From NCBI GenBank assembly GCA_002373755.1, contig DFJU01000108.1, positions 22,950 to 49,656 on the forward strand: a stretch of DNA of 26,707 nucleotides. The letters are read 5' to 3'. The position numbers and the translations under genes are program-made. The notes beneath the pieces are model-generated. The model ran no database searches and was not told where the DNA came from. It saw only the letters and a list, made by a program, of their open reading frames with translations. This document shows, in pieces, positions 1-8,976 of this stretch; the stretch's first letter is position 1, and the number at the start of each line of letters is the position of its first letter. This DNA is from Bacteroidales bacterium UBA3663 (GTDB lineage: Bacteria > Bacteroidota > Bacteroidia > Bacteroidales > UBA3663).

Positions 1-136
1 TGACATAGTTCATCAAGCCATATTGTTCCGGGCCAAGGTATCTGGCAACAAAAATGCCAACAACCAAAGCACTGAACAAATTGGCTATCTTGCCAACTAC
101 AGACCAAATTATGTTTTTCGATATATTACCGCTCAC
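1..136 (-). CDS. Polysaccharide flippase (Wzx/PST family), N-terminal fragment
   Basis: Only the first 45 codons are inside the window; the gene runs off the left edge. Reading the minus strand from a GTG at 134-136 gives VSGNISKNIIWSVVGKIANL followed by FSALVVGIFVARYLGPEQYG. A short polar start, a first hydrophobic helix and an ARYLGPEQYG loop are typical of the MATE-like O-antigen/capsule repeat-unit flippases, which move undecaprenyl-linked oligosaccharides across the inner membrane. GTG is chosen because an in-frame TGA lies seven codons upstream with no ATG between. It starts 13 bases after the stop of the Wzz-type gene, in the same direction, so the two are probably co-transcribed in a surface-polysaccharide operon. 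The family call is inferred from the N-terminus alone. Confidence 0.75.
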   Translation of the reverse strand, partial: MSGNISKNIIWSVVGKIANLFSALVVGIFVARYLGPEQYGLMNYV

Positions 137-149
137 GTTATAGATACCA

Positions 150-1199
150 TTAGAATGTCAAATGCAGTTCCTTCCGACAAAGCCATAGTGAAAGGACAAC
201 ACAAGACAAGAAACACATGGCTAAAACGAACAAAACACGCTTAGGGCCGGCAGGCTTGACAGGTACTGTTGAACTTTTTAGAACTGTAAAAGCAGGTGTC
301 TTTTCTTGCACCTTTGACTTCATGGCTTGCACCTGCGCCTGATATGCTTGATATGTAGCCGATTTAAGCTCCATATCGGTTTGCAATTGATCCTTACGCG
401 TTAATATTGACTGTTTTGTCATATTCTTGTTAGCGTCGCAATAATTGCTGTACAATGCCGCAGCCGTTACATATTCAGCCAATGCGGAATCGGACAACTG
501 CTGATAGTATTCAAGATCAAGACGAGCTTTGCTTGTCCTATATTTGATGATATAATTCTGCAATCTTGAACTTATCGAATCTGCCAAGAGAGCACAAACC
601 AATGCATCCTGTGCCTCGACTTTTATTGTCGTAACATCGGTACGCTTATCATTGGTACACACTATTTTATCCTGCATTCCCATGACAAGACCATAATCAT
701 CTTCTGACATGTGAAATGCATTGATTGCACCATCTCCTCCTTCTTGTTTCTTGGGTGTAAATAAATTTTTTATCCATCTGCTAACACTTTTTAATGGTTT
801 TGTGTATGGATTTTTTTCTTGATATTTTTTTAAATAGGTGTAATAATCACATTCGATTTCGCCATCCAAGGTGCGAATCTGTATACCTAACAAGCTTACC
901 AAAAATTCTGGTGATTCGAATAACTCGGGATAAAGCATTGGATAAATCGCATCGGAACCAGCCATACTGCCCAAATTGAAGCCGAATGAAGAGGCTATTG
1001 ATGCCAATCCTCCACCAATTTCAGTACCAGATGCTTCTGGTGCCAATGAGACTTCGGCCCTATAATAGCGCGGTTGCGGAAAAATATATAAGACCGACAA
1101 AATAAAAACGACAGGAATAACCTTGAAAAACAATTTGCGGCGACTCCACAAAATTGGGAATATGACTTTTAAGTCTATGGTTTTTCTTTCCTTCTCCAT
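150..1199 (-). CDS. Wzz-type polysaccharide chain-length / export regulator
   Basis: A 349-residue inner-membrane protein with the layout of the Wzz/polysaccharide co-polymerase family: a short cytoplasmic start (KTIDLKVIFPILWSRRKLF), a first membrane helix at about residues 22-42, the post-helix segment YYRAEVSLAPE, a long periplasmic helical region (about 50-320) and a second helix near 325-345. A proline-rich segment before the last helix (VPVKPAGPKR) is also usual. These proteins set the chain length of surface polysaccharide and work with the outer-membrane export protein encoded just upstream (1229-3727; 29-base gap). No tyrosine-kinase domain is attached. The gene is AT-richer than its neighbour and lacks the GGCC words common elsewhere, a hint that this end of the locus has a separate history. 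Confidence 0.85.
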   Translation of the reverse strand: MEKERKTIDLKVIFPILWSRRKLFFKVIPVVFILSVLYIFPQPRYYRAEVSLAPEASGTEIGGGLASIASSFGFNLGSMAGSDAIYPMLYPELFESPEFLVSLLGIQIRTLDGEIECDYYTYLKKYQEKNPYTKPLKSVSRWIKNLFTPKKQEGGDGAINAFHMSEDDYGLVMGMQDKIVCTNDKRTDVTTIKVEAQDALVCALLADSISSRLQNYIIKYRTSKARLDLEYYQQLSDSALAEYVTAAALYSNYCDANKNMTKQSILTRKDQLQTDMELKSATYQAYQAQVQAMKSKVQEKTPAFTVLKSSTVPVKPAGPKRVLFVLAMCFLSCVVLSLWLCRKELHLTF

Positions 1200-1228
1200 A
1201 AAAAATAATTTTTATTGGCCAATGTTCC

Positions 1229-3727
1229 TTACTTCAACACCGCAATCACGACGGCGGCGGCTGTGGCAAATGTGCTGGCCACCGAGGTGAAGATGGTAAT
1301 CTTCTGAGCCGTAGTCATTTCCGATGTTGTTTCACGCAGGTAGATTTCACTGCCTGGCTCGACCTTGCGCCAACGGCGGTAGGACATAGCTTGACCGTTC
1401 TGTGAAATGGTATATGCCATTTTCAGGTTGCGGTGTGTGGGTCGGATACCGCCCTGACGCAGATAATATTTCAACGTCTTGCCCTTGACGTATGGCACGG
1501 CACCCTTGTAGGGCACAGTGCCGGTCAGATAGACCGTATTCTTCACCTTTTCAACGACGATGATGTCGCCATCGCGCAAGACAAGGTCATCAGGACAGCC
1601 TGGTTTCTTCTGAACCTTACGCACATCGACCGCTACCTTGTATATATCTTCTCGAGTATCGCGCACGACCATTAACGAGTCGGAAATTGGCAACTTAGTG
1701 ACACCCTGCATCTGCGACGTTCTCTGGATAGCGAAATTCGTATTACTGAAACGATCAGCATCCAGACGGTTGCGACGCAAGCGCAACTCCTCTTCGTCCA
1801 TCTGACGCAACACAAAAACACCGTTTTCAGCAGCAGATTCTGTCAGCCCACCGGCCATCTGAATCAGTTCGCTGATACGCGTTTTCTCGTGCGGCAAGCT
1901 GAAATCACCCTGAAAGTTTACTTCGCCCATTATGGTCACTGTTTGCTTTTCGGCATAGCCCTCGATGCGCTTCACGAGCACCTCGTCGTTGGGTTCGAGC
2001 ACGAACGACTTCCCGTCGGCCGAAAGGTTCTGGTTCAAGTCGATGGTGAAGGTCTTGATGCGGCCTGTCTTGTCGCGGCGGGCGATGCTTACCTTGTTGG
2101 CCGATGCCGATTCCTTCAAGCCGCCGGCCTGGAGCACGAGGTCTTCGACGGTGGTGTTGTGGGCAAACTGGTAGATGCCCGGCTCGAACACTTCGCCACG
2201 GATGGTAAGCGTCTGGTTTTCTTTCTGTTCCTTGGTGTCGGGCACGAAAATGACATCTTCGTTCTGAAGGGTCACATCGGCCGCTTTTCCGCTGACGATG
2301 GCCTCCAGATTGAGCGGGATGACCTCCATCTGACGGTCTTTACGCATACGTTGCAGCACGGCGCGCGAGGTGAATGCGGTCTCGGTCAGGCCGTCGGCAT
2401 AGGCCAGAAGCTGGCGCACGGTGCGTGTCTGTTCGTTCAGCTGGTACATTCCGGGGCGGAACACGGCACCCTTCAGTTCGACCATGTTCTCGTAGCGCAT
2501 CAGCACCGAGTCGATGAAGAGCGAGTCGCCATCGGCCACCGTGAAATCGTTCATGTTGTCGGGTGAGATGTTGAACACCTGCATTCCGCCCGAGGTGCGC
2601 ACCAGACGCATCGACTTGGTGTAGGCATCGGCCGCAAAACCGCCCGCATATTCGAGCGCCTTTCCGATGCTTTCGCCGGGCTTCATTTCGTAGAGCATCG
2701 GACGCTTGGCCTTGCCCGAAATGTTGACCATCACGGCGTAGGGCGCGACCACGAGCACGTCGTTGTCCTGCAAGCGGATGTCGCCCGAAAGTTGGCCGTT
2801 CAAGATGTAGTCATAGACATCCACATCGGCCACCAACTTATTGTCTCTGAACAATTTGGCACTGCGCAACGAACCGATTTCGCTCACGCCACCCGCGTAG
2901 TAGAGTGCATGGAAGACGGTCGCGAAGGCCGACAGCGTATAGGTGCCCGGCACAGCGACCTCGCCCATCACATTGACCTGGATGGTGCGCGTCTGGCCGA
3001 CGGTCAGCTTGATCTTGGAATCCGCGTAGCAGGTACTCAGCTTGGCACGGGCGCGGCGGTTGGCCTCCTCGACGGTGAGTCCGCCCAACTGCAACGGACC
3101 ATAGTCCTCGATGACGATGCAGCCGTCGGGCGAGATGGTGCCTTCGATGGTGAGCTGAGATGCGCCGTAGATGTCGATATAGACGACGTCGCCAGCACCC
3201 AAGACGTAGTTGGACGGCGTGGCGATGTTCATGTTCGGCTCGAAGCTGATGTTCTCGTTGTTGAACATCTCGTGGCCGAAGATTTTCGGTTTTTCAGGCT
3301 CCAGCGGCATGAGCATCGTCTGGTTGGTCGAATCGGGCACGAGACCGGTGAGTGCGTCCTGCATCGAGAGGTAGTCGGCCGATGTCTCGTCGAACTTGCC
3401 ACCTTTGGCCGATGTGCCCATCAGACGTCCGTTGGTCTTCTGGGCGACAGAGGCGCGCCCCTCGCCGTTGTTGGTGCGGCGGCGGTCGGTCGAGGTCGAA
3501 GTTGACTTGCTGCCCGACTGCGATGACTTGAACTTATCTTTGAGCTGCTGCAAACGCTGTGGACTGACGCCTTGGCTGAGCAGATATTGCACCATTTCGG
3601 CTTGGCTGGTACCCTTGGCCGATGCCTCGCTGACGTATTTGATGATTTGCTGGTCAGTCATGTCGGCCAATGCCATTGCAGGCAACAGCGCCAACGACAG
3701 AAGAAGTAGTGTCTTTTGCAATTTCAT
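1229..3727 (-). CDS. Polysaccharide export outer-membrane protein with multiple SLBB domains
   Basis: An 832-residue secreted protein. Residues 1-21 form a signal peptide ending in AMALA, with no lipobox cysteine. A Poly_export domain lies at about 170-250 (SNYVLGAGDVVYIDIYG and a G-x-I-x-P-D-G strand). Six SLBB-type repeats follow, each with a strand like VxGEVxxPGxY and a later AGG, near residues 251, 334, 416, 507, 597 and 733. The last ~23 residues are a hydrophobic helix. This is much longer than E. coli Wza and resembles the multi-SLBB exporters of Bacteroidetes capsule loci. It should form the periplasm-to-surface conduit, working with the Wzz-type protein downstream. The start is the only Met in front of a good signal peptide. 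Confidence 0.9.
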   Translation of the reverse strand: MKLQKTLLLLSLALLPAMALADMTDQQIIKYVSEASAKGTSQAEMVQYLLSQGVSPQRLQQLKDKFKSSQSGSKSTSTSTDRRRTNNGEGRASVAQKTNGRLMGTSAKGGKFDETSADYLSMQDALTGLVPDSTNQTMLMPLEPEKPKIFGHEMFNNENISFEPNMNIATPSNYVLGAGDVVYIDIYGASQLTIEGTISPDGCIVIEDYGPLQLGGLTVEEANRRARAKLSTCYADSKIKLTVGQTRTIQVNVMGEVAVPGTYTLSAFATVFHALYYAGGVSEIGSLRSAKLFRDNKLVADVDVYDYILNGQLSGDIRLQDNDVLVVAPYAVMVNISGKAKRPMLYEMKPGESIGKALEYAGGFAADAYTKSMRLVRTSGGMQVFNISPDNMNDFTVADGDSLFIDSVLMRYENMVELKGAVFRPGMYQLNEQTRTVRQLLAYADGLTETAFTSRAVLQRMRKDRQMEVIPLNLEAIVSGKAADVTLQNEDVIFVPDTKEQKENQTLTIRGEVFEPGIYQFAHNTTVEDLVLQAGGLKESASANKVSIARRDKTGRIKTFTIDLNQNLSADGKSFVLEPNDEVLVKRIEGYAEKQTVTIMGEVNFQGDFSLPHEKTRISELIQMAGGLTESAAENGVFVLRQMDEEELRLRRNRLDADRFSNTNFAIQRTSQMQGVTKLPISDSLMVVRDTREDIYKVAVDVRKVQKKPGCPDDLVLRDGDIIVVEKVKNTVYLTGTVPYKGAVPYVKGKTLKYYLRQGGIRPTHRNLKMAYTISQNGQAMSYRRWRKVEPGSEIYLRETTSEMTTAQKITIFTSVASTFATAAAVVIAVLK

Positions 3728-3780
3728 ACGATAAGAATAAAATTAGTTTTCACATTTGTCTTGTATCATTGTCTTTCAAA

Positions 3781-4773
3781 TTAAGGCTTCTTAACTTCTC
3801 TGCCACATAAATCAAAAGACTTATCTCCATCTATAATAAAAAATTGACCACAAGAAAGACGCTTATATGACAAATGCCCATCTACCTCTGAAATCTCAAT
3901 CTCTTTCAACTGGGAAATCTGGTCAGAATTATGATAATAATATATTGCATTCGCTAGAAATTTCCATTCACTGCCATCGTAAGAACCTATATATTGTTCT
4001 TCAGAAACAACAGCATCATTTGTATCATATTTGTATTTAATCATGCTACCAGAATATAAAACGCTAGATTGAGATTGAGTTTGTGTTTGACAATACAATC
4101 TATTCAATTTATCGTACTCATATTTTATCGATTTTGTCCATTTCCATGCATTATTTGAATAGGTGAAATATCTAGAAAGTGTCAAATTTCCAGAATCATA
4201 TGAATACTCATATTTCCAACGACAGTCAACAGCAACAGTCTTATCATTACCGTAGCAAATCTTACTTGTCAGCAAACCATTTTTATAACAATATTCGATT
4301 CTAGATCCAGATTCAAACACACCATTCTTCAAACTATAATCAATAGTCCATTTGATATTGCCGTTTTCATAATAAAAATATCTTGTTATATATGACAAAT
4401 TACCAGACTTAGTGTAGTGTTTCATAGTATCTATTCTTCCCTCTGTGTCATACACATATTCTTTTTTTCCAGACAAAAACAACTTGCCACCACTTACGAC
4501 GACACTATATGCGACATCACTTATGACATTCCCTTTAGAATCATTTACATACTCATTTTTCGTATTTTCTTTCCATCCCTCCTTTTCTGTATGAGTATAA
4601 ATAATAGTGGCAGAATGATAGCCATTATCATCATACCTATATTCAATTTTTTCTTTAGGAGTATTATCCGAATAATACGACACAATACTATCCAACACCT
4701 CAGCACCATAAAGGCTGCTGGGCATTAGCGAAAAGGCCATAAATACAATTACCAATATACAAAAATTTTTCAT
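3781..4773 (-). CDS. Secreted Tyr-rich YD-repeat-like protein, function unknown
   Basis: A 330-residue protein with a clear signal peptide (residues 1-23, ending SLYGA). The rest is built of short tyrosine-rich strands such as IEYRYDDNGY, KEYVYDTEGRI, YEYSYDSGNL, IKYEYDKLNRL and IKYKYDTNDAV, spaced about 30-45 residues apart. These resemble the YD/RHS-type repeat seen in secreted Bacteroidetes proteins, but there is no RHS core or toxin domain. No enzyme motif is visible. The gene is strikingly AT-rich and contains none of the GGCC words that fill the flanking genes, which suggests later acquisition. It has its own gaps on both sides (53 and 61 bases). A weak promoter match (TTTG, 19 bases, TATATTCA) lies upstream on the minus strand. 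Confidence 0.65.
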   Translation of the reverse strand: MKNFCILVIVFMAFSLMPSSLYGAEVLDSIVSYYSDNTPKEKIEYRYDDNGYHSATIIYTHTEKEGWKENTKNEYVNDSKGNVISDVAYSVVVSGGKLFLSGKKEYVYDTEGRIDTMKHYTKSGNLSYITRYFYYENGNIKWTIDYSLKNGVFESGSRIEYCYKNGLLTSKICYGNDKTVAVDCRWKYEYSYDSGNLTLSRYFTYSNNAWKWTKSIKYEYDKLNRLYCQTQTQSQSSVLYSGSMIKYKYDTNDAVVSEEQYIGSYDGSEWKFLANAIYYYHNSDQISQLKEIEISEVDGHLSYKRLSCGQFFIIDGDKSFDLCGREVKKP

Positions 4774-4834
4774 ATTTCAACCCCTTATACTTTGAATATA
4801 AACACTACGTTTCAACGGACAAAAGCGTATTTTA

Positions 4835-6145
4835 TTATATGTTCGCGTAAAATTTTCTGTTCAACTTGCCATTGTAGGTGCGTTCAATGTGCTCAACGAC
4901 CTCAATATCGACTGGCATCTTGTACGATTCCAACCGCTCACGCAAGGCACGCGCCACGGCACGTTTGTCGAACGATGCAGCATCGGCCACAACCACAAGC
5001 AACTTTGGTACGCTACCCATCACGGCGTGCGGGCGAGCAATGCAGATGCAATCCTTCAGCCCCGTGATGACGGCGGCCGCGGCATCCTCGACCTCGACTG
5101 GCGAGACCTTCAAGCCACCCACGTTGATGATGTCGCTTTGTCGGCCAACGAGAAACAGCCGCCCCTCGTTGTCAATACGTCCCAGGTCGGAAGTCTCGAT
5201 TTCTGTGGGAGGCGATGTCAAATCCTGCCCCAAGTACCCCATCATCAAGCCGTCGCCCGAGCAGACCACCAAGCCGTCGCGTAACTCAATGTGCGACAAC
5301 GGATAAGGTCGGCCGACGCAGCCCTGGAGACATTGGCCGTCATTATAGTTGTAGGTGCAGACGACGCCCGATTCGCTGCCGGCATAGGTGTTGAAAAGTC
5401 GCGTAGCAGGCAGCAGTTCGGACATTCGGCGCATGTCGGCCTGCGTGATGGGCGCGGCGCCGGTCTCGATCATCTCAATCCGCGTAGCGTTGGCGGCAAG
5501 GCGGTCGGCCGTGAACTGGACGAGCATACGGATGCTGGCCGGCACGAGGAACGTCGCTACGTGACCTTCGATGTGGTCGATGGCGCAGTAGAAGTCGTCG
5601 AGCCGTTTCATGCCCTCCATCACGTAGAGCGAGCCGCCTGTCAGCACCACGGGAAGCACCTTCGAATGGCTGCCGAAATGGTTCAGCGGGCCGTTGATGA
5701 TGAATGTCAGATTAGCATGGAAACCAAGCATTTGCGCCAGATTTTCGGCATCGGCCATAAGTGCCTTGTGGCTCAGCACGACGCCCTTCGGCGCACCCGT
5801 CGTTCCGGTCGTGAAAAGCACGTCGGCGGCCTCGTCGGGGAAGGTCACATCGGCCACCATACGCTCGATTTCGGCCAATTTCTCGGCGGGAAGGTCATGT
5901 TCGACGGGGACAGCAATGACATCGGCCAAATGGCAGGCAAAATAGTCGGCCAAATAGCTGATTGTCTGTGATGTACGCAATACGCGGGCGGTGTGCGGCC
6001 GATGCTCATCGGACACCCCCCCAGCCCGACGACGGACATCGGCCATGAACGCGCCATAGGTCACGCTCGTGCCGTCGGATTGCGTGGCGAAAAGCTTGTC
6101 GGGCGAGGCCGTGGCATGCCGTTCGAGGCAGTCGATGATTCTCAT
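4835..6145 (-). CDS. Short AMP-forming acyl/aryl ligase (ANL superfamily)
   Basis: A 436-residue adenylating enzyme. The phosphate-binding loop FTTGTTGAPKG is at about 111-121, the NTYAGSESG motif near 253-261, the hinge region SDLGRIDNEGRLFLVGRQSD with INVGGLKVSPVEVE follows, and the catalytic A10 lysine is in YNGKLNRKF near the C-terminus. These motifs support acyl-adenylate formation and transfer to a thiol. In aryl-polyene and flexirubin clusters such a ligase activates an aromatic acid, such as a hydroxybenzoic or hydroxycinnamic acid, for loading onto an ACP; that role is inferred here from position. Its ATG overlaps the TGA of the ACP gene by four bases (ATGA at 6142-6145), so ligase and carrier are translationally coupled. 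It is shorter than usual for the family (~500 residues) but has all core motifs. Confidence 0.87.
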   Translation of the reverse strand: MRIIDCLERHATASPDKLFATQSDGTSVTYGAFMADVRRRAGGVSDEHRPHTARVLRTSQTISYLADYFACHLADVIAVPVEHDLPAEKLAEIERMVADVTFPDEAADVLFTTGTTGAPKGVVLSHKALMADAENLAQMLGFHANLTFIINGPLNHFGSHSKVLPVVLTGGSLYVMEGMKRLDDFYCAIDHIEGHVATFLVPASIRMLVQFTADRLAANATRIEMIETGAAPITQADMRRMSELLPATRLFNTYAGSESGVVCTYNYNDGQCLQGCVGRPYPLSHIELRDGLVVCSGDGLMMGYLGQDLTSPPTEIETSDLGRIDNEGRLFLVGRQSDIINVGGLKVSPVEVEDAAAAVITGLKDCICIARPHAVMGSVPKLLVVVADAASFDKRAVARALRERLESYKMPVDIEVVEHIERTYNGKLNRKFYANI

Positions 6146-6366
6146 TTTGCGGCCAGTTTTTTCTCGACCAATGCCACAAGCGCATCCAGGTTGCGGAGGT
6201 TCTTCGGCGTGGCATCGCGCGTGTCGAGTTCGATGTCAAATTCCTCGGACAAGGTCATCAGGATGGTGGTCACGCCGAGCGAATCGAGGTCGTCGTAGAG
6301 GCGTTCGGAATCCAAATCGACCAACGGAAGCTGGTCTTCGAGCAGTTTTTTGATTTTTTGTTTCAT
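6142..6366 (-). CDS. Acyl carrier protein (pigment cluster, ligase-linked)
   Basis: A 74-residue acidic ACP starting MKQKIKKLLEDQLP. The phosphopantetheine serine is Ser29 in LDSLGVTT, followed by the helix ILMTLSEEFDIEL typical of carrier proteins. A longer reading from 6435 would add 23 residues (MNSLNSQILEIF...) with no ACP character, so the ATG at 6366 is chosen. The four-base overlap with the ligase gene makes it the likely acceptor of the ligase product. The second ACP of the cluster (17366-17617) is quite different in sequence, which suggests division of labour between starter loading and chain extension, as with the two ACPs of known aryl-polyene systems. Confidence 0.88.
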   Translation of the reverse strand: MKQKIKKLLEDQLPLVDLDSERLYDDLDSLGVTTILMTLSEEFDIELDTRDATPKNLRNLDALVALVEKKLAAK

Positions 6367-6480
6367 ATTATCTATCAATGATTTAAGTCGGAATTTAGTG
6401 AATATCTCAAGAATTTGAGAATTTAGAGAATTCAATCTCTTGACATTCAGAATTGTTGAGAATTAGAGTTAATATTTTAT
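6367..6480. other. AT-rich gap between ACP and exporter genes
   Basis: A 114-base AT-rich gap inside an otherwise tight operon. It contains several short GAATT-type words and a small dyad (CTCAA with a four-base loop) but no convincing promoter or terminator. It may be only a spacer or mRNA-processing region. Confidence 0.4.
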
Positions 6481-8874
6481 TTAATATTTAATATTTAATA
6501 TTTTGATTTTCAATAGCCAATGGAAAATCATGGGTGGCAGCAACCACGCCATCAGGACGACGACGCCCATACCGATGATGGTGACTTCGGCCAATGAGTG
6601 CATCGCGGGATGCTTGGCCAGAATGAGCGAGCCGATGCCGACCAGCATGATGGCGGCCGACAGCAGAATCGAACGCTGGTAGCCGATGAGCGTGCGCCGT
6701 CCGGTGCCCTCACGATAGTCGCGTAGCAGCCCCTCGGTGATGAAAATCGTGTAGTCGTCGCCCTGTCCGAAGATGAACGTCGCCAGAATGATGTTCACGA
6801 TATTGAATTGGATGCCAAGCAGTTGCATCAGCCCGAGAATCCAAATCCAGCCCACAGCCATCGGTGTGAAGGCGATGACGGCCAATTGCCATCGGCCAAA
6901 AGAGAGCCACAAGAAAAGGAACACGATGCACGCGCACGCGAGGCCGATGAAGTTGAAATTGTCGGTCAAGGCGTTCGCTACGCGACTGTTGAGCGACGTG
7001 AGGTCGAAGCTGCCGGGCAGGACGGATTCCACGCGGGCGGCGGCATCGGCATCGGCCACAATGAGACGCGTCACGAGTGCGTCGGGCGAGATGTAGCCGG
7101 TCAGCACGGTCGATGTGAGCGGCTCGAAGTCGCTGTAGGCCAATGGCTTGTGCTCCATCTCGACCATCAGCTGGAACGGCTCGAACGCCTCTTCGCTGAA
7201 GCCGGCATCGCGCGCCTGCGAAAGGAAGATGTGGTAGTTGTGCGTCTGCCAGAAGTCGTGCCAGAGTTGCAGCCGTTCGCGCTGTTTTTCGGCCGACGGG
7301 AAGAGGAACGAGGCGTTCTTTTCGGCTAATATCTCACCCGCGCGCCACAGGCTGTCGAGCGTCGGCCGCATCGCCTCCATCGCGGTCTGGGTGGCTGGCA
7401 GATAGACCGTCACGCCGTCGCTCTGTCCCTGCATGGAGGCGAGCTGCGACATGTCCGCGCGCTGCTCATCGGTCATAAAATTGAGGTGCGACACATCGCT
7501 GTCGAACGTCGTCTGTAGGCTGAACCAGCCGAAGAATGCGGTCAGCAACGCGATGATTATCAGCGAGAACGGACTTTTCACGACAGCCTCACCGACGATT
7601 CTTTTCCGGGTGTCGGCCAATGCAGCTCCATCGGCCATAACCCGACCCTTCACCGGCCGCAGATGCGGCATCACGACGAGCACGAAAAGGATAGTGCCGA
7701 CCAGCATCAGCGCGCTGAAAAGGCCGAGTTGGCGGATGGCATCGGCCTTGAGCGGAACGAGCGTCAGGAAGGCGGCCACCGTCGTCACGTTGCCCACGAG
7801 CAGCGGTTTGATGAGTTCGGCCAATGTGCGTCGCCCCTCACCCACCTCCTGGCTGTGGCACGCGAAGTGCAGCGGATAGTTCACCGCGATACCGACAATG
7901 ATGGACGCGATGCCGAGCACGATGAGCGACAGGCTCTGTCCCATGAGCGAGATGGCGGCCAATGCGACGAGGAATCCGAACGAGGTGGAGAGCACAATGT
8001 ACCACAAAGAACGCAGACTCCGGAACGCCCAGAGCAGCAGGGCAAGAATCAGCACGACCGAGACGGAAAGCGACAAAACCGTGTCTAGGCGAATCTGCGT
8101 GGCGTTGCCGGCAGCAATCACCGGCGCACCCGTCGGCCGCATCGTAACGCCGTCGGGCAGAGAGGCATCGGCCACACTGTTGAGCATTTCGACGAGCCGC
8201 CCGTTCATGTCCGATTCGCTGCTGCCGAAGGGGCTGTCGATGGTGACGAGACAGCACGCGCTATCGGCCGTAAAGAGATAACCGTCGTGCTGTACCCACG
8301 ACATTTCCGGCTGAAAATCACGCAGATGCGCCGCTACGCGATTTCCCATACCCATCGGGTCGAGCTGCAACATCGGCTGCAAGAACGAGCCCGTCATCGA
8401 GGTGAGCTGCTGCTGGATCCACGCGAGACGGCGCGGCGCGAAATCGGCATCGGCCAAAAGCGAATCCATGCGGACGTAGTCAGCCTCGTCGAGCAGGTAG
8501 GGCAAATGGCTGTAAACGAACTCGGCCACGTCCAATGCGACAGTCATATCCATCTGCGGCTCGAAGGCTCGCACCCAACCGATTGTGTCATGTTTTGGCA
8601 ATTCTGCGCCGAAACGCTCGACGCCCGCAATGATGCTGTCCATGCCCTCGTCCGAGCGGAACTGGAGCACTATCTTGTTGGCCGATGCTACCTCCTGATA
8701 GACCTGCATCGAGCGGCGGTAATGCTCATCGACGGGCAGGAAATCGGTGATATCCTCCTTGAAATCGAGCCGCGCGACGAGCATGACGCACACGGCCAGA
8801 AAGAGCGTGAGCGCGGCCAATGCCATTCGTCGGTGACATTGGACCCAATCGTGGAAAAGGAGGAAAAATTTCAT
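6481..8874 (-). CDS. MMPL/RND-superfamily exporter of the pigment cluster
   Basis: A 797-residue inner-membrane transporter with two-fold RND architecture: helix 1 at about 17-34, a large periplasmic loop (about 40-255), a block of five or six helices (about 265-410), helix 7 around 440-455, a second periplasmic loop and a final helix block from about 660 to the end. GQGDDYTIFITEG in the C-terminal helix block carries the acidic pair expected for proton coupling. It matches the predicted exporter (COG4258/MMPL type) present in aryl-polyene clusters, where it is thought to move the lipid product toward the outer membrane. It lies between the acyltransferase and ACP genes. No LolA-like carrier or partner lipoprotein, both common in proteobacterial clusters, is present in this window. 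Confidence 0.88.
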   Translation of the reverse strand: MKFFLLFHDWVQCHRRMALAALTLFLAVCVMLVARLDFKEDITDFLPVDEHYRRSMQVYQEVASANKIVLQFRSDEGMDSIIAGVERFGAELPKHDTIGWVRAFEPQMDMTVALDVAEFVYSHLPYLLDEADYVRMDSLLADADFAPRRLAWIQQQLTSMTGSFLQPMLQLDPMGMGNRVAAHLRDFQPEMSWVQHDGYLFTADSACCLVTIDSPFGSSESDMNGRLVEMLNSVADASLPDGVTMRPTGAPVIAAGNATQIRLDTVLSLSVSVVLILALLLWAFRSLRSLWYIVLSTSFGFLVALAAISLMGQSLSLIVLGIASIIVGIAVNYPLHFACHSQEVGEGRRTLAELIKPLLVGNVTTVAAFLTLVPLKADAIRQLGLFSALMLVGTILFVLVVMPHLRPVKGRVMADGAALADTRKRIVGEAVVKSPFSLIIIALLTAFFGWFSLQTTFDSDVSHLNFMTDEQRADMSQLASMQGQSDGVTVYLPATQTAMEAMRPTLDSLWRAGEILAEKNASFLFPSAEKQRERLQLWHDFWQTHNYHIFLSQARDAGFSEEAFEPFQLMVEMEHKPLAYSDFEPLTSTVLTGYISPDALVTRLIVADADAAARVESVLPGSFDLTSLNSRVANALTDNFNFIGLACACIVFLFLWLSFGRWQLAVIAFTPMAVGWIWILGLMQLLGIQFNIVNIILATFIFGQGDDYTIFITEGLLRDYREGTGRRTLIGYQRSILLSAAIMLVGIGSLILAKHPAMHSLAEVTIIGMGVVVLMAWLLPPMIFHWLLKIKILNIKY

Positions 8875-8933
8875 TGAAAGTTATGAAATAAGAAGTAAGA
8901 AATAAGAGTAGCCCTGCGTCGCCACAGCAAACC

Positions 8934-8976
8934 ACACCTCCCTTCCCATTAAGGGGAAGGGGCGGGGTTAGGGTCT
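8934..8976. repeat. REP-like palindrome R1
   Basis: C-rich/G-rich dyad: arms CCTTCCC and GGGGAAGG around ATTAA (8941-8960), followed by GGGGCGGGGTTAGGGTCT. It ends on the TAG stop codon of the acyltransferase gene (8975-8977). The same family occurs at least seven more times in the window. Confidence 0.8.
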
